Of a stretch of 64,000 bases of DNA, positions 25,301 to 34,352 are shown piece after piece. How positions within the stretch are numbered: the first letter of the stretch is position 1; every line of letters begins with the position of its first letter. The notes under the pieces are model-generated. The model was not told the origin of the DNA. It was given only the letters and a program-made list of their open reading frames with translations, and ran no database searches. The position numbers and the translations under genes are program-made. Location: the NCBI RefSeq assembly GCF_000716545.1, contig NZ_JNWZ01000002.1, positions 133,091-197,090 of the forward strand. The letters are read 5' to 3'. The DNA comes from Kitasatospora phosalacinea (lineage in GTDB: Bacteria; Actinomycetota; Actinomycetes; Streptomycetales; Streptomycetaceae).

Positions 25301-26141
25301 CGCCGGTGAAGTCGTCCATGGTCAGCTTGTTGGCGCGGGCCCGGCGGACGATGTCCTCGTAGGCCTGCCAGAAGCCGAAGAAGTCGAGCGTCTCGGCCTT
25401 CTTGATGGCCGCGACGACCAGCTGGCGGTCGCCGTTCGGCTTGACCAGGTCGATGGCGAGGCCCAGGTTCACGTGCTCGGGCTTCACCAGGTAGGACTTG
25501 CCGTCCTCCACCTTGTAGCTGTAGTTCATGCCCGGGTTGGCCTTCACGGCCTGGACCAGCGCGTAGCCGATCAGGTGGGTGAAGGACACCTTGCCGCCGC
25601 GGGCGCGCTGCAGGTGGTTGTTGATGACGATGCGGTTGTCGATCAGCAGCTTCGCCGGGACGGCGCGCACCGAGGTGGCGGTCGGAACCTCCAGCGAGGC
25701 GTCCATGTTGGACGCCACGGCCTTGGCCGGGCCGCGCAGCGCGATCAGCTCGGGGCCCTCGGCGGCGGCCTTCGCGGGCGCGGCGGCGGCCGGGGCCGCC
25801 GCCTTCGGCGCGGGCGGCGCGGCGGGGGCGGCCGGGAGCGGCGCGGGAGCGGCCGTCGGCTGCGCGGGCGCCGGCGCGACGGGCGCGGGGGCGGCGGGCG
25901 CGGCCGGAGCAGCGGCAGCGGGAGCGGCAACGGGGGCCGGCTGGGCGCCGACCGGAGTTGCGGCCTGGGTCACTGGAGTCACCTCGGTACCGGGCTTGTA
26001 GTCGGCGAAAAAGTCCCACCAGGCGCGGTCGACCGAGGCCGGGTCCTGGAGGTACTGCTGGTAGATCTCGTCGACGAGCCACTCATTGGGGCCGAAGCCA
26101 GTGGAACTTGCCGAGCTGGGGGTTTCTTGGTGTGGCGACAC
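22395..26141 (-). CDS. kgd: Multifunctional 2-oxoglutarate dehydrogenase E1/E2 (KGD)
   Basis: 1248-aa fused E1o-E2o of the actinobacterial type. Residues 15-50 are the E1 N-terminal helix ([14 protein letters not shown]), 60-130 an Ala/Pro linker, 130-360 the succinyltransferase domain with DHRVIQGA (His344), and about 370-1248 the ThDP-dependent E1 with [10 protein letters not shown] and VVNNQVGF. No lipoyl domain is fused, so succinyl transfer needs E2p of pyruvate dehydrogenase. It decarboxylates 2-oxoglutarate in the TCA cycle. GTG start. A near-perfect DasR-type palindrome lies 219 bp upstream. In relatives the enzyme is inhibited by unphosphorylated GarA/OdhI; that gene is not in the window. 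Confidence 0.95.
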   Translation of the reverse strand: MSPHQETPSSASSTGFGPNEWLVDEIYQQYLQDPASVDRAWWDFFADYKPGTEVTPVTQAATPVGAQPAPVAAPAAAAPAAPAAPAPVAPAPAQPTAAPAPLPAAPAAPPAPKAAAPAAAAPAKAAAEGPELIALRGPAKAVASNMDASLEVPTATSVRAVPAKLLIDNRIVINNHLQRARGGKVSFTHLIGYALVQAVKANPGMNYSYKVEDGKSYLVKPEHVNLGLAIDLVKPNGDRQLVVAAIKKAETLDFFGFWQAYEDIVRRARANKLTMDDFTGVTVSLTNPGGIGTVHSVPRLMQNQGTIVGVGAMEYPAEFQGSSPETLARLGISKIMTLTSTYDHRVIQGAASGEFLRSIHQLLLGANNFYDEVFESLRIPYEPVRWATDVATTHDDEVNKTARVMELIHSYRVRGHLMADTDPLEYMQRKHPDLDVTTHGLTLWDLEREFAVGGFGGQKMMKLRDILGLLRNTYCRTVGIEYMHIQDPAQRKWLQERLEKPYTKPEREEQLRILRRLNSAEAFETFLQTKYVGQKRFSLEGGESLIPLLDATIDAAAEHRLDEAVIGMAHRGRLNVLANIVGKPFGKIFGEFEGNLDPKSMHGSGDVKYHLGSEGTFTGLDGETIKVSLAANPSHLETVDPVVEGIARAKQDILDFGGTTFPVLPIQIHGDAAFAGQGVVAETLNMSQLRGYRTGGTVHIVVNNQVGFTAAPASSRSSMYCTDVARMIEAPIFHVNGDDPEAVVRVARLAFEFRQQFHKDVVIDLICYRRRGHNEADNPSFTQPLMYDLIDKKRSVRKLYTEALIGRGDITMEEAEQALQDFQGQLEKVFSEVREATAAPAPAETGRPVADFPVSIQTGISAEMVKRIAASQVNLPDWLTVHPRLLPQLQRRAASVEDNTIDWATGEALAIGSLLMEGHPVRLAGQDSRRGTFGQRHAVLIDRNTGEDYTPLMYLTEDQARFTVYDSLLSEYAAMGFEYGYSLTRPNALVMWEAQFGDFVNGAQTMVDEYIASAEQKWGQHSGVVLLLPHGMEGQGPDHSSARPERFLALCAQDNMTVAMPTLPSNYFHLLRWQAHNPHHKPLIVFTPKSMLRLKAAASATSEFLSGSFRPVIGDSTVDPAQVRKVVITSGKFYYDLEGARTERGVTDTAIVRVERLYPLPVAELQEELGRYGENVQFVWAQEEPANQGAWPFIAMNLVDHLQVVIGRSGGNARLRRVARPASSAPAVGSAKRHAVEQQALIEEVFSL

Positions 26142-26357
26142 GGGGCAACCGCCCTCTTCCGCTTCCTTTTGGGATGGTGGACAGCGGGGATTAAGGCTAC
26201 GCCTCCCGCGAGTGATCGCGCAGTCCCCGGTGGGCAGGCGTCGCCCAGATCACATTGCCGGACCGGTTTTTGGCCGGATCCGTGCGTTAGGAATGCCGGA
26301 AATCAGGGAACTCGACCGCTGATCGGTCGTGATCATACCGGCATGAAATCGGACGAA

Positions 26358-26377
26358 CCAGTGGTCTGGACCACTGG
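26358..26377. promoter_or_regulatory. DasR-type (dre-like) operator upstream of kgd
   Basis: CCAGTGGTCTGGACCACTGG: perfect 9-bp arms and a 2-nt centre. The inner 16 bp (26360-26375) differ from AGTGGTCTAGACCACT by one base. It lies in the 301-bp gap between the histidine kinase stop and the kgd start; the rest of that gap shows only a -10-like TAGCCT (26199-26194). Confidence 0.65.
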
Positions 26378-26442
26378 GCGGGCCCGGCCGGACCCCGGTC
26401 CGGAGCGGCCGCGCCCCGGTTCGTACCGATTCCGCCACAGTC

Positions 26443-27600
26443 TCAGGCCGGCACCGGCGACTCACCCGGAAGGGTGACCTCGATCCGGCAGCCCGCCGCC
26501 GCCTCCGCCACCCGGATCCGGCCGCCGTGCAGGTCCACCGCCCAGCGCGCGATCGCCAGCCCCAGCCCCGTCCCGCCGTCGCTGCCGGGGCCCAGCGCGG
26601 TCGGCGAACCGCTGCGGCCGAACCGCTCGAAGACCCGCTCGCGGTCCTCCGCCGGGATGCCCGGGCCCTGGTCCTCGACCTCCAGCAGCAGCCCGCCGCC
26701 CTCCGCCGCCCGGGCCCGCACCGTCACGGTGCCGCCGGCCGGCGAGTGCTTGCAGGCGTTGTCCACCAGGTTGGCCACCACCTGGTGCAGCCGCTCCGCG
26801 TCCGCCACCGCCGCCAGGTCCGGCGGCCGCACGTCCAGCGCCAGCCGCACGTCCCCGCGCCGGTCGTACGCGCCCCCGGCCGTCGCGCCGTCCACCGTCA
26901 CCCCGCGCAGCACCCCGTCCAGGAACGGGCCGACCAGGAACGGGCGGGAGTCCAGCGGGACGACCCCGTCGTCCAGCTTCGACAGGTCCAGCAGGTGGGT
27001 GACCAGCCGGCCCAGGCGCTCGGTCTGCTCCAGCGCGGTGCCCAGGTTCTTCGGGTCCGGCTTCACCACCCCGTCCACCACGTTCTCCAGCAGGCCGCGC
27101 AGCGCCGCGATCGGGGTGCGCAGCTCGTGCGAGACGTTCGCGATCAGCTCGCGGCGGTGCCGGTCGGCGGCCTCCAGGTCGCCCGCCATCCGGTTGAAGG
27201 TGTCGGCCAGCTCGCCGATCTCGTCCCGCGAGGACACCTCGACCCGGGCGCTGTAGTCGCCCTCCGCCATCGACCGGGCCGCCGCCGTCATGTCGCGCAG
27301 CGGCGCGGTCAGGCCGTTCGCCAGGAACTGCATGAACAGCAGCGAGGCGATCAGCGAGAAGATCATGATGATCCGGATCTGGGTCTCCGACCGGATCGCC
27401 ACCACCACCATCCCGGTGGCCAGCACCACCGAGACGACCACCAGCAGGGCCAGCTTGCCCTTGATCGAGCGGACCGGGTCGAACGGGCGGATGTCCGCCC
27501 ACACCCGGCGCGCGGCCCGCACCGCGAGCGGGGGGCGCGCGAGCGGGGGCCCGGAGTCGGCCGGGTCGGCTTCCCCGTTGCGTTGCTGCGGAAAGGTCAT
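26443..27600 (-). CDS. Sensor histidine kinase
   Basis: 385 aa: two membrane helices (48-69 and 76-97) with almost no extracytoplasmic loop, HAMP (about 98-150), HisKA with NVSHELRTP (His158) and HATPase_c (N-box NLVDNACKHSP, GTGLGLAIA). The tiny loop suggests that it senses a signal in the membrane. It follows the response-regulator gene by about 105 nt and is its cognate kinase. Orthologous to the kinase next to kgd in S. coelicolor. The signal is unknown. Confidence 0.93.
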   Translation of the reverse strand: MTFPQQRNGEADPADSGPPLARPPLAVRAARRVWADIRPFDPVRSIKGKLALLVVVSVVLATGMVVVAIRSETQIRIIMIFSLIASLLFMQFLANGLTAPLRDMTAAARSMAEGDYSARVEVSSRDEIGELADTFNRMAGDLEAADRHRRELIANVSHELRTPIAALRGLLENVVDGVVKPDPKNLGTALEQTERLGRLVTHLLDLSKLDDGVVPLDSRPFLVGPFLDGVLRGVTVDGATAGGAYDRRGDVRLALDVRPPDLAAVADAERLHQVVANLVDNACKHSPAGGTVTVRARAAEGGGLLLEVEDQGPGIPAEDRERVFERFGRSGSPTALGPGSDGGTGLGLAIARWAVDLHGGRIRVAEAAAGCRIEVTLPGESPVPA

Positions 27601-27705
27601 GGTGTCCCTGCGACTCGTCCTCGGTGACTCGTCCCGGGTGTGTCCCGGTGAGGGGCCGGGCCGCCGTCGCGCAGACCGCGCGGGGCCCGGACCGGCGGCG
27701 GCCGG

Positions 27706-28446
27706 TCAGGAGAGCGGGGCCTCCAGCGCGTACCCGACGCCGTGCACCGTGCGGATCCAGCTCGCCCCGATCTTCCGGCGCAGCGCCTTCACGTGGCTGT
27801 CCACCGTGCGGGTGCCGGACGCGTCGGTCCAGTCCCACACCTCGGCCAGCAGCTGCTCGCGGGTCAGCACCGCGCGCGGCTGCGCCGCCAGGCAGGCCAG
27901 CAGGTCGAACTCGGTCGGCGTCAGGTGCACGTCGCCCGAGCCCAGCCGGACCCGGCGCTGCACGTGGTCGATCTCCAGCTCGCCGAAGCGCAGGGACCCC
28001 AGCGCGGGCGTGCGGGCCGCCTGCTGGGCGCGCTCCACCCGGCGCAGCAGCACGTTCACCCGGGCCGCCAGCTCGCGCATCGAGAACGGCTTGGTCATGT
28101 AGTCGTCCGCGCCGACGCCCAGACCCACCAGCAGGTCCGTCTCGTCGTCCCGCGCGGTCAGCATCAGCACCGGCACCGGGCGCTGCGCCTGGATCCGGCG
28201 GCAGACCTCCAGGCCGTCGAAGCCCGGCAGCATGATGTCCAGCACCACCAGGTCGGGCTGCCAGGTGTGGAACCCGTCCACCGCGCCCGGCCCGTCGTGG
28301 GCCACCGCCACCTTGAAGCCCTCGGCTCCCAGCCGTGCCGCGATCGACTCCGCGATGGTCGGCTCGTCCTCCACGACGAGCACCCGTCGCTGGGTGCCCA
28401 CCGGTCCACTGCTGATCGTCTCTTGCTGCATCTCTGTCACGGTCAC
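27706..28446 (-). CDS. OmpR-family response regulator
   Basis: About 246 aa: receiver domain (acidic pair Glu26/Asp27, phosphoacceptor Asp70, Lys119) and an OmpR/PhoB winged helix (about 155-245, ending HGVGYAL). GTG at 28446 with GGGGGCGG upstream is the best start; ATG five codons in (28431) is an alternative. Operon with the histidine kinase downstream. The 28447-28740 gap separates it from the divergent membrane protein and shows no clear operator. Confidence 0.92.
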   Translation of the reverse strand: MTVTEMQQETISSGPVGTQRRVLVVEDEPTIAESIAARLGAEGFKVAVAHDGPGAVDGFHTWQPDLVVLDIMLPGFDGLEVCRRIQAQRPVPVLMLTARDDETDLLVGLGVGADDYMTKPFSMRELAARVNVLLRRVERAQQAARTPALGSLRFGELEIDHVQRRVRLGSGDVHLTPTEFDLLACLAAQPRAVLTREQLLAEVWDWTDASGTRTVDSHVKALRRKIGASWIRTVHGVGYALEAPLS

Positions 28447-28740
28447 GCCACCGCCCCCAGGGCTCGCGGGCCGGCCGTCCGGGGACGGCGGGCTCCGCTC
28501 GTAGTCGTCTTGTTTCCGTCGTGCTGTTCCGTCGTGGGTGTGCCCCGCCGGCGGTCGCGTCAGGTTTGGCAGGTCCCCGTTCGGGCGGGCACGGGCCGAT
28601 ACCTTACCCGCAGCACTTGCGAGCTGTAACGGTACGTGCACGAGCGGGGCCCGCTCGGGTAGGGGCCTTCACAGAAGTTCCTCAGACACCTCTCACCCGC
28701 CCCCCTTATGGTGGGCGGGACGAGGCGTTCGGGAGGCACC

Positions 28741-29442
28741 ATGACCAGCGCGGAACTGCGACGACGACTGATCGGGCCCGGGCTGCGGGCGGTGCCCACC
28801 CCGCGCGCCAACCCGTTCGCACTCGGTTACCTCGCACTGCTGCTCGGCACCACGCTCTACGCCCGCCTCGGCGACCCGGAGACGGTGCACCGGCTCCAGG
28901 CCCTCTCCTCCACCGACGCGCACAACCTGCTCGCCCACCCCGCGCTCTCCCTCGTCGGCAGCGGCCTGTGGGTGGCCGGGCCGGTCTGGATGCCCTACTT
29001 CTGGGCCTTCGCCCTCACCGTCGCCCCCTTGGAACGACGCATCGGCGGGCTCCGTGCCCTCGGCGTCTTCGCGGCCGGCCACGTCGTCGCGACCCTGCTC
29101 TCGCAGACCGTCGTGGTCGCCGCGGTCGCCACCGACCACGCCGAGGCCGAGCTGCTGGACGCGGTGGACATCGGCGTCTCGTACGGGGTGCTCGGCTCGC
29201 TGGGCGCGCTCGCCGGGCTCCTCGGCCCGGTCGGCCGCCGGGTCGCCCTGGGGGCGGGGCTCGCCCTGATCGGCCACCAGGTGGTCAGCGACCCGGACCT
29301 GGTCACCGCGGTCGGCCACCCTGCGGCGCTGGCGGTGGGGGTCGCCCTCTGGCCGCTCGTCCGCGGCCGCGGGCCGCGGCGCGGGGGACGGGCGCCGGCC
29401 CGGGCCCGCGCCCGCGCCCGCGTGGCCTCCACCGAGGGGTGA
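28741..29442 (+). CDS. Rhomboid-like membrane protein (paralogue 1)
   Basis: 233 aa with six likely membrane helices and an Arg/Ala-rich C-terminal tail. The order AGHVVAT (His114), VDIGVSYG (Ser147) and AVGHP (His193) resembles the HxxxN / GxSx / GH arrangement of rhomboid serine proteases, although the classic GASG is GVSY. ATG with GGGAGG upstream. A clear paralogue lies at 59502-60161. Proteolysis is possible but unproven. Diverges from the two-component system. Confidence 0.75.
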   Translation: MTSAELRRRLIGPGLRAVPTPRANPFALGYLALLLGTTLYARLGDPETVHRLQALSSTDAHNLLAHPALSLVGSGLWVAGPVWMPYFWAFALTVAPLERRIGGLRALGVFAAGHVVATLLSQTVVVAAVATDHAEAELLDAVDIGVSYGVLGSLGALAGLLGPVGRRVALGAGLALIGHQVVSDPDLVTAVGHPAALAVGVALWPLVRGRGPRRGGRAPARARARARVASTEG

Positions 29443-29540
29443 CCGCGACGGGGGGCGGGTGCCCGCCGAGCGGAGGGCGGGGTTCCGGGTGTGTTCACTC
29501 GGGGTGAACGGGGAGCGGGGAACATTCGGGGATCGCCAGA

Positions 29541-29561
29541 CCTTAGTCAGGTCAGCTCAAC
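29541..29561. promoter_or_regulatory. HAIR-like HspR operator upstream of lon
   Basis: CCTTAGT-N7-GCTCAAC matches CTTGAGT-N7-ACTCAAG at 10 of 14 arm positions, with exact spacing, 21 bp before the lon start codon. lon is a known HspR target in Streptomyces lividans. Confidence 0.55.
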
Positions 29562-29582
29562 TTCACTGACTGGGGAGAGATC

Positions 29583-31976
29583 ATGGCATCGACGTCCGTT
29601 CCGCTCACTCTGCCTGTGCTGCCGCTCGACGACGAGGTGGTGCTCCCTGGCACGGTGGTTCCGCTGGAACTTTCGAACCCCGAGGTGCGGGCCGCCGTGG
29701 AGGCGGCCCGGGCCGGGAGCGGAGGGGGGAAGCCGCAGGTGCTGCTGGTGCCGCGGCTGGACGGGTCGTACGCGGCGGTGGGGGTGCTGGCGACGGTCGA
29801 GCAGGTGGGGCGGCTGGCGGACGGCGACCCGGCGGCGCTGGTCCGGGCCGTGCGGCGGGTGCGGATCGGGGCCGGGACGACCGGGCCGGGGGCCGCGCTG
29901 TGGGTGGAGACCACGCCGTTCAAGGAGTCGGACCCGGGGCTGCCGGTGGCGGGGCGGGCGGCCGAGCTGGTCAAGGAGTACAAGGCGCTGTCCGCGCAGT
30001 GGCTGCGCCGCCGCGGGGCCTGGCAGATCGTCGACCGGATGGCCGCGATCGAGGACGTCGGCGAGCTGGCCGACAACATCGGCTACGCGCCGTTCGCGAC
30101 CGCCGAGCAGAAGCTGAAGGTGCTGCTGGAGGCGGACCGCCCGGCCCGGCTGGAGTACGCGCTGAGCCTGCTGCGCGAGCACCTCGCGGAGGAGGAGGTC
30201 AACGACACCATCCGCAAGGACGTCGAGGAGGGCGTGGCCAAGCAGCAGAAGGAGTTCCTGCTGCGCCGCCAGCTGGAGGCGGTGCGCAAGGAACTGGCCG
30301 AGCTGAACGGCGAGGCCGATTCCGAGGAGGAGGACTACCGGGCCCGGGTCGAGGCGGCCGCGCTGCCCGAGAAGGTCCGGGAGGCGGCGCTCAAGGAGGT
30401 CGACAAGCTGGAGCGCGCCAGCGACCAGTCGCCCGAGGGCTCGTGGATCCGCACCTGGCTGGACACCGTCCTCGAACTGCCCTGGAACGAGCGCTCCGAG
30501 GACGCGTACGACATCGCCGGGGCCCGCGCCGTGCTGGACGCGGACCACACCGGGCTGGCGGACGTGAAGGACCGGATCGTCGAGTACCTGGCGGTGCGCA
30601 AGCGCCGGGCCGACCGGGGCCTGGGCCGGATCGGCGGCCGCCGGGGAGGCGCGGTGCTGGCGCTGGTCGGCCCGCCCGGGGTCGGCAAGACCTCGCTCGG
30701 CGAGAGCGTCGCGAAGGCGATGGGCCGCTCGTTCGTCCGGGTCGCGCTCGGCGGCGTGCGGGACGAGGCGGAGATCCGCGGCCACCGGCGGACGTACGTG
30801 GGCTCGATCCCCGGCCGGATCGTCCGGGCGGTCAAGGAGGCCGGGACGATGAACCCGGTGGTGCTGCTGGACGAGATCGACAAGGTCGGCTCGGACTACC
30901 GGGGCGACCCGGCGGCGGCCCTGCTGGAGGTGCTGGACCCGGCGCAGAACCACACCTTCCGGGACCACTACCTGGAGGTCGAGCTCGACCTCTCGGACGT
31001 GGTGTTCCTGGCCACCGCGAACGTGCTGGAGGCCATCCCGGAGCCGCTGCTGGACCGGATGGACCTGGTCCGCCTCGACGGCTACACCGAGGACGAGAAG
31101 GTCGCCATCGCCCGTGACCACCTGCTGCCGCGCCAGCTCGCCAAGGCGGGCCTGGGCACGGACGAGCTGGCGGTGGACGAGGCGGCGCTGCGGCGGCTGG
31201 CCGCCGAGTACACCCGGGAGGCGGGCGTCCGGAACCTGGAGCGGTCGATCGCGCGGATCCTGCGCAAGGTCGCCGCGCAGGCCGAGCTGGGCGAGCGCGA
31301 GCTGCCCGCCGCGGTCGGGGCGGACGACCTGCGGGCGCTGCTGGGACGGCCGCACCACGTGCCGGAGGCGGCGCAGGAGCCGGCCGAGCGGCGCACCGCG
31401 GTGCCGGGCGTGGCCACCGGCCTGGCGGTCACCGGGGCCGGCGGCGACGTCCTCTACATCGAGGCCTCGCTGGCGGACGCCGAGACCGGCTCGACCGGGC
31501 TGACCCTGACCGGCCAGCTGGGCGACGTGATGAAGGAGTCGGCGCACATCGCGCTCTCCTACCTGCGCTCGCGCGGCGCGGAGCTGGAGCTGCCGGTGAC
31601 CGGGCTGCGCGAGCGGGGCATCCACCTGCACGTGCCGGCCGGCGCGGTGCCGAAGGACGGACCGAGCGCGGGCATCACCATGACCACGGCGCTGGCCTCG
31701 CTGCTGTCCGGCCGCAAGGTGCGCACCGACGTGGCGATGACCGGCGAGGTGTCGCTGACCGGCCGGGTGCTGCCGATCGGCGGGGTGAAGCAGAAGCTGC
31801 TGGCCGCGGACCGGGCCGGGATCACCACGGTGGTCATCCCCAAGCGCAACGAGGCGGACCTGGACGACGTCCCCGCCGAGGTGCTGGAGCGCCTGTCGGT
31901 GCACCCGGTGTCGGACGTCCGCGAGGTGCTGGCGCTGGCCCTGGAGCCGGCGGAGGTGCTGGTGGCGGCGGCCTGA
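29583..31976 (+). CDS. lon: ATP-dependent protease Lon
   Basis: 797-aa LonA. N-terminal LON substrate domain (1-about 205), helical linker, AAA+ module with GPPGVGKT near 362 and DEIDKVG, and the S16 protease domain with PKDGPSAG (Ser695) and GGVKQK (catalytic Lys738), 43 residues apart as in E. coli. Degrades misfolded and regulatory proteins in the cytoplasm as a hexamer. GGGGAGAG lies before the ATG. The HAIR-like site upstream points to heat-shock control by HspR. Short codon-poor gaps on both sides; monocistronic. Confidence 0.97.
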   Translation: MASTSVPLTLPVLPLDDEVVLPGTVVPLELSNPEVRAAVEAARAGSGGGKPQVLLVPRLDGSYAAVGVLATVEQVGRLADGDPAALVRAVRRVRIGAGTTGPGAALWVETTPFKESDPGLPVAGRAAELVKEYKALSAQWLRRRGAWQIVDRMAAIEDVGELADNIGYAPFATAEQKLKVLLEADRPARLEYALSLLREHLAEEEVNDTIRKDVEEGVAKQQKEFLLRRQLEAVRKELAELNGEADSEEEDYRARVEAAALPEKVREAALKEVDKLERASDQSPEGSWIRTWLDTVLELPWNERSEDAYDIAGARAVLDADHTGLADVKDRIVEYLAVRKRRADRGLGRIGGRRGGAVLALVGPPGVGKTSLGESVAKAMGRSFVRVALGGVRDEAEIRGHRRTYVGSIPGRIVRAVKEAGTMNPVVLLDEIDKVGSDYRGDPAAALLEVLDPAQNHTFRDHYLEVELDLSDVVFLATANVLEAIPEPLLDRMDLVRLDGYTEDEKVAIARDHLLPRQLAKAGLGTDELAVDEAALRRLAAEYTREAGVRNLERSIARILRKVAAQAELGERELPAAVGADDLRALLGRPHHVPEAAQEPAERRTAVPGVATGLAVTGAGGDVLYIEASLADAETGSTGLTLTGQLGDVMKESAHIALSYLRSRGAELELPVTGLRERGIHLHVPAGAVPKDGPSAGITMTTALASLLSGRKVRTDVAMTGEVSLTGRVLPIGGVKQKLLAADRAGITTVVIPKRNEADLDDVPAEVLERLSVHPVSDVREVLALALEPAEVLVAAA

Positions 31977-32066
31977 CGGGTGCGGGCAGCCCCGGGGGCC
32001 CCGGGAGTACGCGTACTTCCGAGGCCCCTGGTGGTTGCCGAAACGAGCCCGTGGGACACTTCCCGC

Positions 32067-32594
32067 ATGCCGTCCCCTACGCAGCGCGCGCTGACCGCCA
32101 TTCCGGAGCGCTACCGCCCGTTCCTGGTCAAGCACCGCAAGCTGGTGAAGTTCCTCGTGGTCGGAGGGACCTGCTTCGTCCTCACCATGCTGATCAACTT
32201 CGCCCTGAAGATGTCCGTGCTGGAGAGCAAGCCGGTCATGGCGCTCACCATCGCGACCGTCATCACCACGTTGGTCTCGTACGTGATGAACCGCCAGTGG
32301 TCGTTCCGCGCGGCCGGGCGCAAGCGTGAGGCCGCCGGGTTCTTCGTGGTGAGCGCCCTGGCGGTGGGCGTGAACGACCTGCCGCTGGTGGCGTCCCGGT
32401 ACGTGTTCGACCTGCGCGAGCCGGACGTGAGCCACATGACCCAGGAGATCGCCGACTTCGCCAGCGGCATCATCGTGGGCACCCTGGTGGCGATGGTGTT
32501 CCGCTACTGGGCGATGAACCGCTTCGTGTTCACCCAGTTCTCCGACCGGATCACCCAGGGGCAGGAGCCGGGGCGGGAGCCCGAGCGGGTCTGA
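32067..32594 (+). CDS. GtrA-like membrane protein
   Basis: 175 aa, four membrane helices in the GtrA fold (KLVKFLVVGGTCFVLTMLINF first, SYVMNRQWSFR after helix 2, RYWAMNRFVF at the end). Family members help move lipid-linked sugars across the membrane for cell-wall or polysaccharide decoration. Start at 32067 chosen from the family N-terminus; no ribosome site is visible and GACACT lies 6 nt upstream, so it is probably leaderless. No glycosyltransferase adjoins it. Confidence 0.85.
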   Translation: MPSPTQRALTAIPERYRPFLVKHRKLVKFLVVGGTCFVLTMLINFALKMSVLESKPVMALTIATVITTLVSYVMNRQWSFRAAGRKREAAGFFVVSALAVGVNDLPLVASRYVFDLREPDVSHMTQEIADFASGIIVGTLVAMVFRYWAMNRFVFTQFSDRITQGQEPGREPERV

Positions 32595-32621
32595 CCCCGC
32601 CCCGGTCCGTACTTCGGCCGC

Positions 32622-33665
32622 CTACGTCCCGGGAGGGATGGGGCGGCCGAAGCGCGGCGTCCTGGCCACCGCCAGGAAGGTCACCCCGACGCCGACCACC
32701 GCCCAGGCCGCCAGCACCAGGAACGGCACGGTGAGGTTGGTGGAGTCCAGGTAGGCGATCGAGCGGGCCGCGGAGGTGCCGGCCCCGTTCGGGATCCACT
32801 CGCCGATCGCCCGCCAGAACGCGGGCAGCAGCGGCGGCGGGAAGACGCCGCCCGCGCTGGGGTTGCCCAGCACCACGAAGAGCAGCACCGCCAGGCCGAT
32901 GCCGACCACGTCGAACAGGCACTCCAGGGCCATGGTGACGGCGCCGACCGAGAACACCACCAGGGTGCCGAGACCGGTGAGCGCGGCGATCGAGCCGGGC
33001 AGCGCGTGCAGGATCGGTCCGATGATCAGCGCGCCGCCGAGGCCCGCCGCGACCGAGTACAGCGCCAGCGTGCCGAGCCGCAGCACCGCTCGGGCGGTGT
33101 TGGCCGGGCGGGAGCCCGCGCTGATGCCGAGGATCGAGGCGACCAGGTAGCCGCCCACGCACCAGCCGACCACCAGGTAGAAGGCGGACAGGCCCTCGGC
33201 GTCGCCGGCGGCCAGCGGGACGGTGTCGTCCACCACGACCGTCCGCCCCTGGGAGGCGGCCAGCTTGGTGACGATGCCCTCCGCGGCGGTGGCGGCGGCC
33301 GGGCCGCGGGCGTCGGCGACCAGCAGGGTGTCCTCGGTGCCGGTGGGGTCGACCACCCAGGCCGCGTAGATCTTCTGGTCCTTGATCCGCGCCCGGGCGG
33401 TGTCCCCGTCCGGCAGGGTGGAGGCGCGCACCGCGCTGTCCGGGACGGACTCCAGGCCGGCGACCAGCTTGGACGCGGCCTCCGGCGGGGCGACCACCGC
33501 GATGGACAGCTCGTGCGGTTTCGGGTGGTGCAGGGCGCCCACGTACGAGGTGATGAAGCCGAGCTGGAGCAGCAGGACGGCGACGACCAGGAAGAAGGCG
33601 CGCGGGGTGACCGCGTCGCGGAGGTCGCCGAGGAAGCCCTTTCCCGGTTCTGCCTGGTGGGCCAT
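32622..33665 (-). CDS. DUF3533/YhgE-like ABC-2 type membrane protein
   Basis: 347 aa: one N-terminal membrane helix (about 22-43), an extracytoplasmic domain (about 45-160) and five C-terminal helices, the layout of DUF3533/YhgE-Pip proteins related to ABC-2 permeases. No ATPase partner is nearby. It diverges from a MarR regulator across 116 bp containing CTTCGT-ACC-ACGAAG (33722-33736), a possible operator. It may export or sense a toxic compound with the neighbouring drug exporter; function not established. Confidence 0.75.
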   Translation of the reverse strand: MAHQAEPGKGFLGDLRDAVTPRAFFLVVAVLLLQLGFITSYVGALHHPKPHELSIAVVAPPEAASKLVAGLESVPDSAVRASTLPDGDTARARIKDQKIYAAWVVDPTGTEDTLLVADARGPAAATAAEGIVTKLAASQGRTVVVDDTVPLAAGDAEGLSAFYLVVGWCVGGYLVASILGISAGSRPANTARAVLRLGTLALYSVAAGLGGALIIGPILHALPGSIAALTGLGTLVVFSVGAVTMALECLFDVVGIGLAVLLFVVLGNPSAGGVFPPPLLPAFWRAIGEWIPNGAGTSAARSIAYLDSTNLTVPFLVLAAWAVVGVGVTFLAVARTPRFGRPIPPGT

Positions 33666-33781
33666 GGTGTGGCGTCTCCTCGCGTAGGGGGTGAAAAAGG
33701 GTGCAAAGCTTCAAATCGTTCCTTCGTACCACGAAGCGGCCGCGTGCCGGGGGAGGCGCGGGCTGCGCGATACTGTCCGCC

Positions 33782-34246
33782 ATGAGTGACCCCCTGGACG
33801 GGCCGAACCCCGCCGAACTGGCGTTTCTCGCGGTCGAGCGGGAGGTGGCGACGCTGTTCAGGCGCAGCCGGGCGCGGGCGGCCGAGATCTCCCGGCTGGT
33901 GCACCCCGAGCTGGAGGCCGGGGCGTACGTGCTGCTCGGGTTCATCCGGGAGTCCGGGCGGGCCCGGGTGACCGACGTGGGGCTGCACTTCGGGGTGGGC
34001 AAGGCCACCGTGAGCCGGCAGATCCGGGCGATCGAGGAGCTGGGGCTGCTGCGGCGGGAGACCGACCCGCTGGACCGGCGGGCCTCGCTGGTGTCGCTGA
34101 CCGAGGAGGGCGAGCGGCGGTTCGCGGCGGCCCGGGAGGAGCGGATGGCGCGCTTCCGGCAGTCGCTGGCCGGGTGGGAGCTGCCGGAGCTGGAGCAGTT
34201 CGCCCGGCTGCTGGAGCGGTTCAACGAGCTGACCGAGGGGGTCTGA
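33782..34246 (+). CDS. MarR-family transcriptional regulator
   Basis: 154 aa with the MarR winged helix (about 55-110: RVTDVGLHFGVGKATVSRQIRAIEELG and the wing DRRASLVSLTEEG). Leaderless start: TACTGT at 33771-33776 ends 5 nt before the ATG, with GATACT as an alternative box 7 nt before. It stands between the divergent DUF3533 gene and a drug exporter and probably represses both or the exporter, through the palindrome at 34288-34329. Confidence 0.9.
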   Translation: MSDPLDGPNPAELAFLAVEREVATLFRRSRARAAEISRLVHPELEAGAYVLLGFIRESGRARVTDVGLHFGVGKATVSRQIRAIEELGLLRRETDPLDRRASLVSLTEEGERRFAAAREERMARFRQSLAGWELPELEQFARLLERFNELTEGV

Positions 34247-34287
34247 GCCGTCCGGTCGGGAGGGTTTCTTTACCTGGGCTTGAAGAA

Positions 34288-34329
34288 GTTGCCTCAGTCA
34301 ACTATCCACGTATAGTTGCTTGAGGCAAC
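34288..34329. promoter_or_regulatory. 42-bp composite MarR operator overlapping the exporter promoter
   Basis: Perfect interrupted palindrome: GTTGCCTCA-N2-CAACTAT-N6-ATAGTTG-N2-TGAGGCAAC. It can be read as two 17-bp sites, AGTTG-N7-CAACT (34287-34303) and AGTTG-N7-CAACG (34314-34330). A promoter TTGCCT (34289-34294), 16 bp, TATAGT (34311-34316) lies inside it, so binding would block RNA polymerase. Confidence 0.75.
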
Positions 34330-34352
34330 GAAATTTAAGTCGAAGGAAACGC

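Noticed and set aside
20250..26477. A 2075-codon open frame on the plus strand opposite kgd and the Ser/Thr kinase
   Set aside because: It is the antisense shadow of real genes in GC-rich DNA: composition dominated by Arg/Gly/Val/Asp/Leu, no domain, and the minus-strand frames carry clear enzyme motifs.
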